Assembly: GCA_019722365.1 (NCBI GenBank)
Contig: JADFUC010001346.1
Coordinates: 62,001-126,000, forward strand
Source: Lithospermum erythrorhizon
Taxonomy: Eukaryota > Streptophyta > Magnoliopsida > Boraginales > Boraginaceae
Direction of reading: 5' to 3'
Length of the DNA stretch: 64,000 bases
Position numbers and translations under genes: made by a program
In this document: in pieces, positions 1 to 12,279 of the stretch
Layout: every line of letters starts with the position of its first letter
Numbering within the stretch: the first letter of the stretch is position 1
Notes under the pieces: generated by a model
Told to the model about the DNA's origin: nothing
The model's database searches: none
The model's input: the letters and a program-made list of their open reading frames with translations, nothing else

Positions 1-121
1 TCAATTGCAAAGTTGGTTGAAGTGTGAAATTTCTTAAGTGTGAAGTTTAGACCAATGTGGTAGTTCTGGTTTTTTATTATATGTATTGCTGATTTTTTGT
101 TACTGTATATTGTAATTGAAG

Positions 122-2804
122 GTTTTGCATGCTTGTTACACGAAAGTGTCGCCATCTGCTGAGGTGGATAATCCTCAGCTTGTGGTATGGTCAGAATTAG
201 TTGCGGAAATTCTTGAATTGGATCCCAAGGAGTATGTTCTCAATCTTATCTCAGTAAAGATTGATTTAATCGGTGGGAAATATATAGTGCTATAGAATAC
301 TTGGTATTTTTCGCGGTAAAATATTCTCATCGTTTGTTACTGTTGGTGATCTAATAATCTACATATCGCCGATTTTTGGTTTTGGATTTCAGATTTGAGC
401 GAGAGGATTTTTCACTTAAGTTTTCTGGAGAAACACTTTTAGATGGGTCGTAAGTATCATTCTTTCAGTTTGGCTTTTGAAACCATTGTAGAAGCTGTAT
501 GAATTATTCACATTACACCTCATAATTTGCATATCATCATTGCTCAGGATGCCTTATGCTCAATGCTATGGAGGTCATCAGTTTGGAATGTGGGCTGGTC
601 AGTTAGGAGATGGTAGAGCAATAACCCTTGGAGAAATTCTAAATTCCAAAGGTGAAAGATGGGAGCTCCAACTTAAAGGTTGTGGAAGGACACCATACAG
701 TAGGTTTGCTGATGGCTTAGCAGTTCTGCGTAGTAGTATCCGGGAATTTCTGTGTAGTGAAGCGATGCATTCCCTTGGTATTCCAACAACCCGCGCTCTC
801 TGTCTCTTGACAACAGGAAAATATGTTGCTCGTGACATGTTTTACGAGTATGTTTGCTTAACACTATGAACAATATTACCGATTGTGTTATATAGAAATT
901 ATGTTGAATATGTTTTTTACCACTTGGTGATTTGAGGTATTCCGTGCTCTTTTTATTTGATATGATAGCATTGCCAAGTTTTTCCATTTGCATATATGTA
1001 TATATATAACAGTCTGCAATGTACTGAACAATCCTGGTTGATTTACTCACAGTGGCAATCCCAAGGATGAACCTGGTGCAATTGTGTGCAGAGTAGCCCA
1101 ATCCTTTCTGCGATTTGGTTCATACCAAATACATGCTTCTAGAGGCGGCAGTGATCTTGAAATTGTTCGAAATTTGGCAAATTACGCAATTAAGCATCAT
1201 TTCCCTCACTTGGAGAAAATAAATAAGAGTGAAACAGTATCTTTCAGCACAGGAAATGAAGATGACTCGACAGTGGATTTGACGTCAAACAAGTATGCAG
1301 GTGGGTCAATTTAAAGCAAAGTCAGCAGTACTTGCTATGAATTTTGTCTGGGTATCGTGTCTTTTAATTTTATTGGTTATATCTTGATATATATTTTCAA
1401 CTGTTTGTAACTTTTACGTTTAGTGTTACAAGTTTTATTTTGCTGACTTACTGTGCGTTAACTTCAGCTTGGGTCGTAGAAGTTGCTGAGCGCACTGCTT
1501 CGTTGGTTGCAAGCTGGCAGGGTGTTGGTTTCACTCATGGAGTGCTTAACACAGATAACATGAGTATATTGGGGCTTACTATTGATTATGGTCCTTTTGG
1601 TTTCCTGGACGCTTTTGATCCCAGCTTTACACCAAATACCACAGATCTTCCAGGGAGAAGATATTGTTTCGCTAACCAGCCTGATATTGGTTTGTGGAAC
1701 ATTGCACAGTTTGCCACTGCAATATCTGCTGCTCAGTTGATAAATGAAAACGAAGCAAACTATGCAATGGAAAGGTATTTAGGTGTTCACTTTTTTGTTA
1801 AGATTTATCCTTTGAAGTATTTAATCTCATGATATGTTTGTTGTAGATATGGGACCAAGTTTATGGATGAATATCAAGCTATAATGACAAAAAAACTGGG
1901 CTTATCGAAGTATAATAAGCAATTGATCAGCAAACTTCTCAACAACATGGCAATTGATAAAGTTGATTACACTAATTTCTTCCGACTCCTTTCAAACATT
2001 AAAGCTGATCCTGCAATTCCCGAAGATGAATTGTTGGTTCCTTTGAAGGCTGTTTTACTCGACATGGGCAAGGAACGCAAGGAAGCATGGTCTAGCTGGG
2101 TACACTCGTACATACAGGAGGTCTCCACTGGTATCATCTTTGAGGTTTGATAACTATAAATTATGTCCCTGCATTACAGTTATATTTTTTGTGCTAGCTA
2201 CTGTAGGTTTATAGAGCATTTGTCATACAATCCTAACAATCCTGAATATTTTTCAAAAAATTAACAAAGAGGGGAAGGGGAAAGCAGAGAAATTATAAGA
2301 TGTATGGTATAGTCGTATAGAGCACTAGAGCTTCATCAAATATTCCAAATTTCATTGTGAATATTTTGGTAATAATTGAAATTCATGAAGTTCCGGAACT
2401 TTTAGGACTTTAGAGATACTTCCATTCGACTACTTGGACAATGGTATCTAGTCCAAAGGGGCCTGTTGAAAAGAATTAAGCCTCTGTTCAATCCTGGTTA
2501 AAACTAGAATGAAATGCTTTTTGCTCATGAACTTTTCCTTTCTCTGCTACAGGTCTCCACTAGCAGAATCTCAGATGAGCAGAGGAAGGCCTCGATGAAT
2601 TCTGTAAATCCCAAGTATATCCTAAGAAACTATTTATGTCAAAGTGCTATTGATGCTGCTGAACAAGGTGACTTTGAAGAGGTCCGCCAACTACTGAAGG
2701 TTATGCAATGTCCGTATGATGACCAACCAGGAATGGAAAAATGCCGCTGCCTCAGCTTAGGGCCTACTCAGCTGTGTGTTTGCATGCTTTCTTGTTCTTC
2801 ATGA
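122..2804 (+). CDS. SELO: SelO-type protein adenylyltransferase (3' part of gene)
   Basis: Visible exons, inferred from splice sites and family similarity: 122-231, 393-449, 548-847, 1053-1300, 1468-1774, 1847-2120, 2553-2804. They sum to 1548 nt (515 codons plus stop) with all phases agreeing. The 5' exons, with any organelle-targeting peptide, lie left of the window. SelO is a pseudokinase-fold enzyme that transfers AMP to hydroxyl side chains of proteins; it is known in mitochondria, and a plant organelle location is assumed. Visible family signatures are [40 protein letters not shown] followed by SSIREFL, and [10 protein letters not shown] with the DYG that replaces kinase DFG. The protein ends CMLSCSS, the plant counterpart of the animal selenocysteine tail, here with Cys. 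The donor at 2120 (GTCTCC) is unusual. The last ~25 codons before the tail diverge through small compensating indels. Identity is near certain. Confidence 0.93.
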
Positions 2805-5230
2805 GGTAAAACATGTATACCATTTTCGTGATCCAAGGGCATCGTGTACAACAAACGATTTTCTTTCGCTGCTGTATTTTCTCTCTTTTCCTAGATATCT
2901 GAGAGCAAGCTAGGTATATGTTTTAGGGTATTTATACTTGTTCAATCTCTAGTTATACTTCTTTTATGGTTTATGTAAAATGTAAAGATTTCATGAAGGT
3001 AAAACTCATAAGCTCTTTCCAAGGATGGAGATATATTCAGACAAAACTTGTGTAGACAGACCATAGTACTGTACTATCATTTTTTCAATTGACGCTTCCA
3101 ATTTTCAATGCTAGATTTTGATTATGAATAGTCCAACAAACTTGAGCTGTGTTTGTATGCTGCTTATTATAAGAGATGTTTTTAACTATATGATTAGGAC
3201 TTGGAGGACTAATTTAGTATATCCAACACTTTAGAAAAGGACACAAAATAAGCTGAGCAATTTGCAGTCTTGTGGAATTGTCACATGAGACTCCTTTTTT
3301 AATTTTTGAAGATTGCATCTGATGTAGATATCTTCTTATTCAATTGGAATAACATGTTAGGAGGCTATTTCTAGGATCTATCCTATTTGGAGGACACAAT
3401 TAAAGGGCAACAGATATTAATTCATTGGTTTGTATTTGAATGATCTACCTTAAACAATTGATTAACTAAAAAGTATGACAAATCTGTCATATTGTGTAGT
3501 AAATGTTAAAATTTAAAAATTAAATTGATACTTTATGAGGTAGACCATACAAGATAAAACAGGGAAATTACATTCTAAAAGTTTGATTAATAGAAGCCAA
3601 AGAGTTGATCATCCACATGATGTATAGTTTGTCTTTCTGTTGATATTTGCAAACAATGTATTATTGTGTTCAGCAAACATGTGATAGAGTTGAACAAGTC
3701 TAAGAAGCTTAGTTCTAACTACATTCAATATACGTTCTCTAACGTATAGAAATTACTGGTTTGTCACTTTCATTATTTGTAGCACTTGGAAAACTCTTGT
3801 TAATTCGTCTATCATAAGTTGGAATATTGTCGTCAATGTTAATTAGCTCATTAAGTTCTTAAAGCTGTCATCATATGTATGAGAGGATAAAAAGTTTAGA
3901 CGAAGGTATTGTTAATATTCTTTTGAACTTACTTTCAAACATTTAGTGAAAATTCGTTATGAGAAGATATCATGTGTCCCAAAATAGTTGTCCATTTTGT
4001 ATGTTTATTGTTCAAATGAGTGGTCGTGTAATAGAGTTCAACAAGTCTACAAATAATTGGTCATGTAATAGGCTGTTTCTTTTCAAAATTTATTGGATGT
4101 TCGATGTTCCTTAATTATTTCATGTCTTACTTTTCGCTTGGTTCGATTTCTAAGATGTAACATTTTAATACTGCATTTTCATTTGAGAAGTGTTGATCCA
4201 AATTCCAAGCACAAAAAAAAGTAACAATTTTATTCACCCCTCTAACCAAGCAGTATTTAGTCAGTCCAACAAGAAGTAGGTGTGTTGACTCCTTCGGTCA
4301 ACTAAAGAAAGTTCTTTTCCTTTTATAAGTGTTTGGTAATAGTCTCTTGATTTGATTTTGACTATACAATGATTTTTCTTTTAACTAAGATATTACGCTA
4401 AGGCCAGACGCGATAATCAGCGAACGAAAAAAGTAATTTTTTTTATAATAATTTATTTTTATCAATACTTCAAATACTAGCGAAAAAGATTAACTCAATG
4501 GATTTATCGTGCCCATTAAATATGTAAAATAATGAATTTCAAATAATGTAATTTAGAGTTTTCATATTCTCTTTAATTTATTTCAAAATTTTAACACTAT
4601 CATGTTTGTCATTATTTATTCACTTTATTTTTTTAGTCTTACTTTTATTATTTGTAATATTTAAGTATTTTGCCTTATATATATATCATTTTTAAATGCT
4701 TCCACCATATATATTGAGATTTGTTATTATTTGTTTTCTAATAATCCATATGTTTTAAATAAAACCGAACTTTATTTGATGTCAAAGCAAATACCTTTCA
4801 AACCATTCCAAATATTGCACTAATAATTTAAGAGGTCATCACGATAACTAATTGAACTTGTTTCTCATGATGGAAAAATTTAATGTTTGAATAATCTTGA
4901 ATATAATTAGTTGGATATTTTATTGTCAAAGAGTAAATATGATGTAATGTAAATATGATGTAATTCATCCACTAATATGATCAAGTAGTAGAAAATTCAA
5001 ACATTAAACTAAGACATTGTTTCGCTCTCATACAACGCTGAAGTGGTAAACATTTATAAGTTTTTGCAATACGTATTTATTTAATCCATAAATAATATTT
5101 TCTTATAATAAATCCATATAAAAATAATCAAAAATCGTATCCTATATAAGTAATGAACGAATTGAACGAATTTGCAGCATGCGCAAACAACTAGTACTAT
5201 TTATGATTAAAGAAAAGTCTTGTAACTTTT
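2805..5230. other. AT-rich intergenic region
   Basis: About 2.4 kb without a supportable gene, lying between the SelO 3' end and the receptor-kinase promoter. It probably starts with the SelO 3' UTR. A GC-rich 15-mer at 4399-4413 recurs exactly at 55922-55936 and is discussed as a possible Helitron 3' end. Nothing else is recognised. Confidence 0.6.
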
Positions 5231-5262
5231 GAGTTGACATGGAAGAGTCTTCCATTGGATTT

Positions 5263-5269
5263 TATATAA
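5263..5269 (+). promoter_or_regulatory. TATA box of the receptor-kinase gene
   Basis: TATATAA lies about 90 bp upstream of the inferred ATG at 5358, a normal spacing for a short plant 5' leader. The promoter element looks intact although the reading frame behind it is broken. No experimental start site is known. Confidence 0.4.
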
Positions 5270-5357
5270 GAGTAGATCATATAGTCCCATTTTGTATATT
5301 ATATTGTTCAAGAAGTTTTTGTATGTTGCATTGTTCAAGAACAAAGCTTACCGTAAA

Positions 5358-7737
5358 ATGGCTTCTTTTTACTTCTGAGTTATTGTCATTTTCTTGGTTT
5401 CATTCCTTTCAGCTTAGCACAAAGCAATGGCAACATAGGAATTCGCAGTTCTCTAACTGCAGGGGATGGTCAAAATCCATGGATTTCAGCTTCTGGAGAT
5501 TTCGCATTCGGGTTTAAGCAACTTCAAGAAAATGAATTCCTTCTCTCAATATGGTTTAACAGAATACCTGAGAAAACAGTTGTTTGGTATGCAAACATTA
5601 GCACCAATGTTATCCTTAACCCTGTGTTGTCCAGGGGATCAAAGATACAAGTAGATGCTTCAACTGGACTCATCCTCCGTGATCCTCGTGGAGTACTACT
5701 ATGGAACACTGATTCAATTGTCAGTGATGCTTCCAGAGCGTTTCTCAACAATACAGGCAATCTTGTGCTTTTCTCAAGAGAAAATACTACTCTGTGGGAG
5801 AGCTTCCAATATCCCACTGATACTTTGTTGCCTTCTCAAGAGTTGGAGATTGGTCGTATGCTGATTTCTAGACGATCCGAGTCAAACTTTTCTCAGGGAA
5901 GATTTTATATTGAAATGGAAGAAGATGGGAATTTCATTGCTTTCACTAAAGATGTGCCCAACAATCGATTTTATGATGATCGGTACACCATTGCTGAGAC
6001 AGGTATCGAGTCAAACTCAGACAATCCTGCGTTGAAAGTTGTATTTGATGATAGCGCCCTTTTGAGTGTATTGAGAAGAAACAATCAGACAACAGATATT
6101 GGATTGCCTTTTGTCCTTACCAACTCGGATTATTATCACAGGGTTACGTTGAATTTCGACGGTGTTGTAACTCAATACTATTATCCTAGATCATCTTCAG
6201 GCAATGCAAACTGGACAGTGGCGTGGTCAAAACCAGACAACATATGTCATGAATTCATAGCACAACTCGGTAATAGCGCTTGTGGGTACAATAGTATCTG
6301 CACCCTTAATGATGTGAAAAGGCCGGTTTGTAACTGTCCCAATGGGTATTCATTGGTTGATCCTAACGATGAGTACGGTAACTGCCAGCCTGACATTTCA
6401 CAAAGCTGTGAGAAATCGGACAGAGGTTCTTCTGCAGAACATATTTTTGATTTTCACATTCTTAACAATACTGATTGGCCTATATCTGATATGCAAGCCA
6501 TCAGCCCTTCTTCTGAAGCAGAATGTAAAAATGCATGCTTGAATGATTGTCTTTGTAGTGTTGCAATATTCAGAAGCCTAAGTTGCTGGAAAAAGAGGCT
6601 GCCATTTGAGAATAGACAATTCTCTTGATTCCAAAGTTTTCCTTAAATATAGAAAAAGCGGGGCCTCAAGTTGAAGCCAGTAGAAAGGGAGTTCATGATT
6701 TCAAACTTACGATGTCACTACTTCTTGGAAGCTCTGTGACCATCAACGTTCTTCTCATTGGCATGGGTTGCTTGGGATTTTACCTCATTTATAAGAAAAT
6801 GATAACTAAAAATACTGGAGGAAGCAATTCTGCTGATGTAAATTTGCGTTGCTTTACGTTTATAGAGCTTGATAAAGCCACCAATGGGTTCAAGGAAGAG
6901 CTTGGAAGAGGCGCCTTCGGAGTTGTATTCAAAGGAGTGATTCCTTTTGGTTTCACACTTGCAGTGAAGAAGTTAGACAGCGTGGCTAAAGACACTGAGA
7001 GAGAATTTAGAACTGAGGTGAATGTCATAGGCCAAACTCATCACAAGAACTTGGTCCGTTTAATTGGATTCTGCGATGAAGGGCAGAACCGTTTACTGGT
7101 TTATGAGTATATGAGAAATGGAACGCTTGCAAGCTTCCTTTTTGGTGATCATAGGCCTAGTTGGAGCCAAAGGATGAAGATTGCTCAGGGAGTTGCAAGA
7201 GGACTCAGTTATCTACATGAAGAATGTAGTACTCAGATCATACACTGTGATATCAAGCCTCAAAATCTTCTTCTTGATGAGTATTACAATGCAAGGATTT
7301 CTGACTTTGGATTGGCTAAACTTCTGAAGCTAAATCAGAGCCGAACTAACACTGGTATTAGAGGGACAAAAGGCTATGTGGCTCCTGAATGGTTCAAGAA
7401 TACTCAGATCAGCACGAAAGTTGATGTTTTCAGTTTCGGGGTTGTGTTGTTTGAAACCATAACATGCAGGAGAAATTTGAATGATATGGAAGTTGGAGGT
7501 GAAGACGAGTTTTTCGTTTTAACTGATTGGGGTTGGGATCAGAACACGCTAGAGAGGTACGTAATGATTGGTTTATGGTGCATCCAAGAAAACGCTTCTA
7601 GCAGGCCAACCATGAGGACTGTGTCCCAAATGCTCGAAGGAATTGTTGAGGTTACTTCACCTCCATGTCCGAACCCTTCGTTTTCTGCTTATACTTCAAG
7701 CTTGCCTCTGCATGTGAAAGATACTAATTCATGTTGA
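5358..7737 (+). pseudogene. G-type lectin S-receptor-like Ser/Thr kinase (LECRK/RLK1-like), frame-broken
   Basis: Intronless as usual for this family. Order: signal peptide (~5358-5420), B-lectin domain (~5440-5830), EGF-like Cys cluster (~6240-6390), PAN-like Cys region (~6400-6600), one transmembrane segment (~6710-6795), kinase domain (~6890-7660). Kinase motifs seen: glycine loop GRGAFGVVFKG, VKKL lysine, HCDIKPQN (non-RD loop, ~7243-7266), DFGLAK (7303), GYVAPEW and DVFSFGVVL. Family members are plasma-membrane receptor kinases. Three frame breaks are visible: the ATG frame stops after six codons because a T run (5366-5370) is one base short for the signal peptide; the frame changes near 6613-6618; and it changes again at the A run near 6656-6660. 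Between EDEFFVLTDWGWD and ERYVMIGLWCIQE about 20-25 kinase residues usual in the family are missing, in frame. Either a recent pseudogene or consensus errors combined with a real in-frame deletion. Confidence 0.8.
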
Positions 7738-8775
7738 ATTATTTCCTTTTCCAAAGTTCGTTTCTCAGTGAGTACGAGGATAAATTAGTGTGTATTTGTT
7801 AGGGTTATGGTAATGAATAGTGGTTATGTTAATAATTTTAATAATTGGTTTAAATTCTTTTTGCTACCATACTACTCTTCATTTTCATGTTTATCAAAGA
7901 ATACACATTATGTAGTTTTATTTATTTTCCATGGGAACATCACTTTTCTCTTTTAACCAAAAAAATGCACATTATGTTATTTTATTTATTCATAGAAACA
8001 TGACGCTTTGAATTGATTAGTAGTATAAATTATCTAAGTAGTTCTACTATTTAATTTTATTTCATATATTCATTTTAACATATTTTACTTGGTGATCGAC
8101 TCCAATAATATTTTGCACAAAAACTAAATAATATCAAGACTTTTTTTTATGAAATTCTCTCAATTTTAGTCACTCAAATAAAGAGCTAATATTAGATGTC
8201 CTTATTCGAATGTAAAATACTCAAATGAATTATATTGAAAATAAATGGAATAAAGATGATATACTTTTAAAAAATATATTTTGTGCAATAATTTTTTTTA
8301 ATAAGAAGTTAAACTCAATAGTATATATGCGACATATTACTGACATGCATTTTTTTACAATTTGACATAATAACAAATTTTAATATAAAAAGATTACAAG
8401 AAGTCATTCAAATGGAAGATGAGGCAATTTGGCTTTGTACATCGAATGTTCATCAATAAAGTGGATTATATACTTGCATTATGTTATTATCTGTATGTAT
8501 TTTTAGACCATAATATCGATGAATTATATTTCATATGTAGTGAAAATTAATATAAATATTATTATGACAATATACTCTTATTTAATTTACTAATCACTAA
8601 TCAATATTAAATAGTGAAAATTGAATTTTTTAAATTTCCTTTCATATATTAAATTCAAGTTATTAGCAATATGGCTCTATCAATAAAATGTTGAACTAAT
8701 CAATCATCTCCTTTCAAGAATCGTCTCAATGAGAGAAATATTAGTTGTTAGTTGAAGTCGCTATTCAATTATTCA
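7738..8775. other. AT-rich intergenic region with a dispersed repeat
   Basis: Starts with the presumed 3' UTR of the receptor-kinase gene. From about 8017 it is occupied by one copy of a dispersed repeat whose inverted copy lies at ~36660-37283. No gene is recognised. Confidence 0.6.
8017..8645 (+). repeat. Dispersed repeat, copy A (inverted copy at ~36660-37283)
   Basis: By eye the reverse complement of 36660-37283 aligns over almost the whole length with this segment. Shared stretches include TAGTATAAATTAT near the left end, TATATTCATTTTAACATATTTTA, TTGTACATCGAATGTTCATCAA, AGACCATAATATCGATGAATT and AATAGTGAA near the right end, with substitutions and short indels between them. It has no coding capacity. 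It is a non-autonomous transposon or fragment of unknown class; I saw no clear terminal repeats. Confidence 0.7.
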
Positions 8776-9322
8776 TGTTGAATGTTGTGAAGAAATTTTC
8801 ATCGAGAGGCCTTCGAGACCTCGGGTCTCGACGGAGGTCCTCCCGATGGGCCCTCGTATCAAGCACCTGTGGTCGTATGAGCTATTTGAGATTTGGGGGT
8901 CAAGAAAACTTACCTTTCGTAGGATCGCTGGCCTATAAATATATGATATTTTTATGAGTTTTATTTATCACACAAATACTATAATAGAGAAATAATCATT
9001 CTAGAAGAATATTATGTCTACAATATTCTTGAAGAACATAGTTTTCGTTCTTGAAGAATATAGTTTTTTGTTTTTGGTAGGCTTGTGGTTGAGATTTTCA
9101 GTGTATAAGAAAATACTCAACATAGATTATAGCTAGTGGTAGGGCTTGTAAGAATCTTTTGAAGTTGATAGTGAATTATGTAGCATCAACATGACGTACA
9201 TTTCACATTGAAGGGGAACTTGTATAAATCTTTGTGTCTGTTTAATTTCCGTTTTAAAGTCATGTCGTTCTTATTGATTGCTTGAAACTCCGGGAGAGAT
9301 TTAGGGGTCTTGAATCCTAACA
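8776..9322 (+). mobile_element. Copia-type LTR
   Basis: An LTR-like segment that ends immediately before a tRNA-Met-type primer-binding site. It contains a TATA-like CTATAAATAT near 8933 and ends with CA at 9321-9322. The left edge is set at a TG at 8776 and is only approximate. No second LTR was found in the window, so the element is incomplete. Confidence 0.55.
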
Positions 9323-9337
9323 ATTGGTATCGTAGCT
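9323..9337 (+). other. Copia primer-binding site
   Basis: ATTGGTATCGTAGCT matches the initiator tRNA-Met-type site of plant copia elements (consensus TGGTATCAGAGC) with two substitutions. It follows the LTR end directly, which fixes the element's orientation as +. Confidence 0.7.
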
Positions 9338-9825
9338 TGGTTATACTTTGGTTGAGTTTAAAGAACCACCTACCGGAAGCCGTAAAGAATCAGGACACGG
9401 GGTTGTGAGAAATTTTTGCTAGAATTGATTTTCCACATCGAAGATGCATGAAGGATTATCTCAGACGTGAAGAAGCCGAACAAACCACCGGGGAGAGAAG
9501 CCTCGAGAAGATGGACGAGGATAAAATGAATGGAATCGACAGCAAGTCTGGGCGCGATCGCATTCCTTGCTTGTTTTAGGAACGCTCTTAACGCTGCTAT
9601 GAAACCACCACAAAGCGGCCGATGGCTTTCAGGTAACTTATACGAGAAACCTCTACAAATAATAAGGTACTTCTCATGAAAAATTTGTTTCACCTTAAGA
9701 TGTCAGAAAATACACCCATAGCTAGACACCTTAATGATTTCAATAGCATTATTAATCAAATGTCGACGATAGATGTTAATGTTGAACTGCTTTGTCGTCT
9801 AAGTCTTCTAGTTCATAAGTACTGG
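9338..9825 (+). pseudogene. Copia gag fragment
   Basis: Decayed gag reading on the + strand. The best stretch, about 9675-9810, reads NLFHLKMSENTPIARHLNDF and continues with NSIINQMS, the conserved UBN2-type gag of Ty1/copia elements. Stops and frame changes interrupt the earlier part, and a large part of gag between the leader and this block is missing. The sequence turns into minus-strand gypsy integrase at about 9826, so the copia element was truncated or entered by the gypsy element. Confidence 0.7.
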
Positions 9826-9826
9826 G

Positions 9827-10900
9827 TTATATGATCCTCTTCACCCTATACGGTCCCTCCCACTTGGGGCCGCTTGCTTTTGCTCTTGGGTTGGTTCTCG
9901 CCGAACATAATCGAATACCAAGTCTCCTCGAACGGAACCGGGCGGTTTTAACCCTTCGGTTATAGGTTCGAGCCATTAGTTGCTTGTACTTCTTGAGAGT
10001 CTCCTGTGGGGCCTCATCTCTCACCATCCACAAAGTTGAGGTATTCTTTCAACCACTCTGCTTATTGTTCTCTCTCTTTAAACCCGATTTGGTTTTATAA
10101 AGGGCAACCCTATCTTTGCGTGAAACCGCCTGGCCCCATAGACTAAGCCGTGAAAGGAGCCTCCTCATGTCGCTTGATTCGGGTGTGTAACGTGCAATGG
10201 TACTTCATAACACAAGCCAGTAATCCTTCGATCCAGCCTCCTCTTTACCACTTTGCAATATATATTCCTTCTTGATGCATTTGAATATAATTCGTTCATG
10301 ACTCCTCACCTGCCAATTGGCTTGAGGGTAATAGATCGGAGCGAATCGATGTTCTATCCTAAATTTTTCATGTAAATCTACTTAGACTTTGGTCTCAATC
10401 GGGGACCATTATCGATACCGCATCCCCGGGAATACCAAACGCTGCGAGTAAGGTGTTTTTCCCCACAAGAATTGAACCACTTCTTCACTCCTAGTTTTCT
10501 TGAGGGGCGCCGCCCACCCATTTGTTGAAGTAGTCAACCGCTACAATAGCATACTCCGCCTCCCTCCGCCGCAATTTTCCCCACTCAAATCAATCCTCCA
10601 CATAGCAAAGGGAGTGACTTACTATGTGGGTAAAGGCCGGTTGGAAATTGTGAGCATTCTATTCACCGTAGATATTACATTTCTTCACATACGCTAGCTT
10701 CATTTAATCGTGTTTGTTTCCTGGGTCACGTCTCCGCCACGCGGTCCTCTGACTAAGGCTAATCGCTCTCCAATATGGCTTCCACACCATCCTTCATGCA
10801 TTCACCAACACTCGTGAATATCTTCGGTGGAACGCAAGTTAATAGCGGCCCATCCCATGATTTCTCGTATAGTTCGCTCTATGGCCACCGATACTGAGAC
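9827..10900 (-). pseudogene. Gypsy integrase remnant
   Basis: The C-terminal part (9827-10033) includes RTYNRRV and KWEGPYRVKRI, the usual end of plant gypsy integrases. Further upstream on the minus strand are LVYGARRFHAKIGLPFI (~10110-10160), resembling the family's SLVYGTEAVIPAEIGLP, and AVDYFNKWVGGAPQ (~10505-10545) of the catalytic core. Frames change several times, so it is non-functional. Confidence 0.8.
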
Positions 10901-11030
10901 TGAATCTTCTGGTTCTACGCTGCCCTTCCTCGGTAACTTTACTTTCATTGAAATTACAAGATTATAGATGTCCGCTAATCAACTGTGATGGAGCATTATC
11001 CTTTTCACCTCTTTCTTCCCCGATAAGGTG

Positions 11031-11671
11031 TGTTAGAATCTAGTATGAATTTTACTCTCGTGATAAAATACCAAATTCATATATGTTTTATCCTCAAAAT
11101 AATGTATACACCTTAAACACATAAATTACAATATATGAATAAAAGAGTTCTTACATTGCAAAGGGAAGACGAAATGAAACCAACTCCTCAAGCCAATAAG
11201 CCTTATGAATGCCCTTGAAAACTCTTCTTCAATTGTTTGTCCAACACCAAACGATGTTTCCTAAATTATACACACCAGAGGGAAATCGAACCGAAAGCTC
11301 GAATCATAGTCACAGGGAACAAAATGAAAGAGAAAAATCTTCAAATTCTAGGAGGGGGGGCGTTTTTGAGAGGAGGGAATAAGAGTTTTTCTGCGAAATG
11401 AAAACTCATTTCTTTCTTTAAATACCAAATGCCTAATTCCACCAGCTAAGAACTAGTTAAGAAACGCTTAACTCTAACTTAATTAGACCGTTATGGCTTC
11501 TAATCAAATAATGAGTCACTAGTGAGTTGTTCCATTTTAATTAACTTAACAAGTCAATTAAAATACTAACGAGTCACTATTGAATAACTTATCAAGTTAT
11601 TCATCAATTTCAATTGTTTAATTGATTAAACTTGCAAGTTTAACCAATTGATGTTCATCAATATATATTTG

Positions 11672-11718
<47 letters not shown>

Positions 11719-12146
11719 CGTATAGCTACAAGGTATACATATGGTGTTGGTAGATACATCTCTCAATTTACAAGTCTCGCTTTAATTTCATGCTTGAAAT
11801 ATAATTTGAATATCATCAGACAAGGCAGGACCTTCTGTGTTCGGGGATAATAGTAAGTTGTATAATAATGTAATTTTACTCAATTACTATTATTATAACG
11901 ACAATGAGTAAGCATCTACTAAATCGCCATAACCCCTTAAATTATCGTGAGAAATCTACACTAGTAATATAATGGCTATGTGAACACTAAGTTCAATAAT
12001 CACATTTAACTAACCTCGATAAAATAAATTGATACACAATTGCCGCAACGGGTATAATAAAGCGCGAATCAATTTTCATTGATTTCCAATGAAGAGGCTG
12101 GGTTTGCTGCACTCCTCAACATATAATTTCTTCAAAATCCTGTATT
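11031..12146 (-). mobile_element. Probable solo LTR nested in the gypsy element
   Basis: An AT-rich ~1.1-kb segment with no gypsy coding similarity sits between integrase and RNase H. It begins TGTTAGAATC at 11031. AGGTG precedes it at 11026-11030 and recurs at 12147-12151, right where gypsy sequence resumes, which fits a 5-bp target duplication. On the minus strand a TG...CA segment runs from TGTTGAGGAG (12121) to TTCTAACA (11031). The extra ~25 bp to 12146 are unexplained, so the right edge is uncertain. It contains a (TA)n microsatellite. Confidence 0.5.
11676..11718. repeat. (AT)n/(GT)n microsatellite
   Basis: A run of about 17 AT units followed by GTGTGTGTG, inside the probable solo LTR. 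Confidence 0.9.
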
Positions 12147-12279
12147 AGGTGGTGGCGAAGTCCGGATGGGATGGTTCCGCTTTTTCATTCTCTGCCGAGA
12201 ATACATGTTCAAATAGGAATTCTTTTGAACTCTTGGGATATTTGTACGGATTTGGAGTGATATTTCATCAAAGCCTCAT

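Noticed and set aside
673..1101. Minus-strand open frame of 142 aa
   Set aside because: Lies opposite SelO exons and introns and has no recognisable domain; shadow frame.
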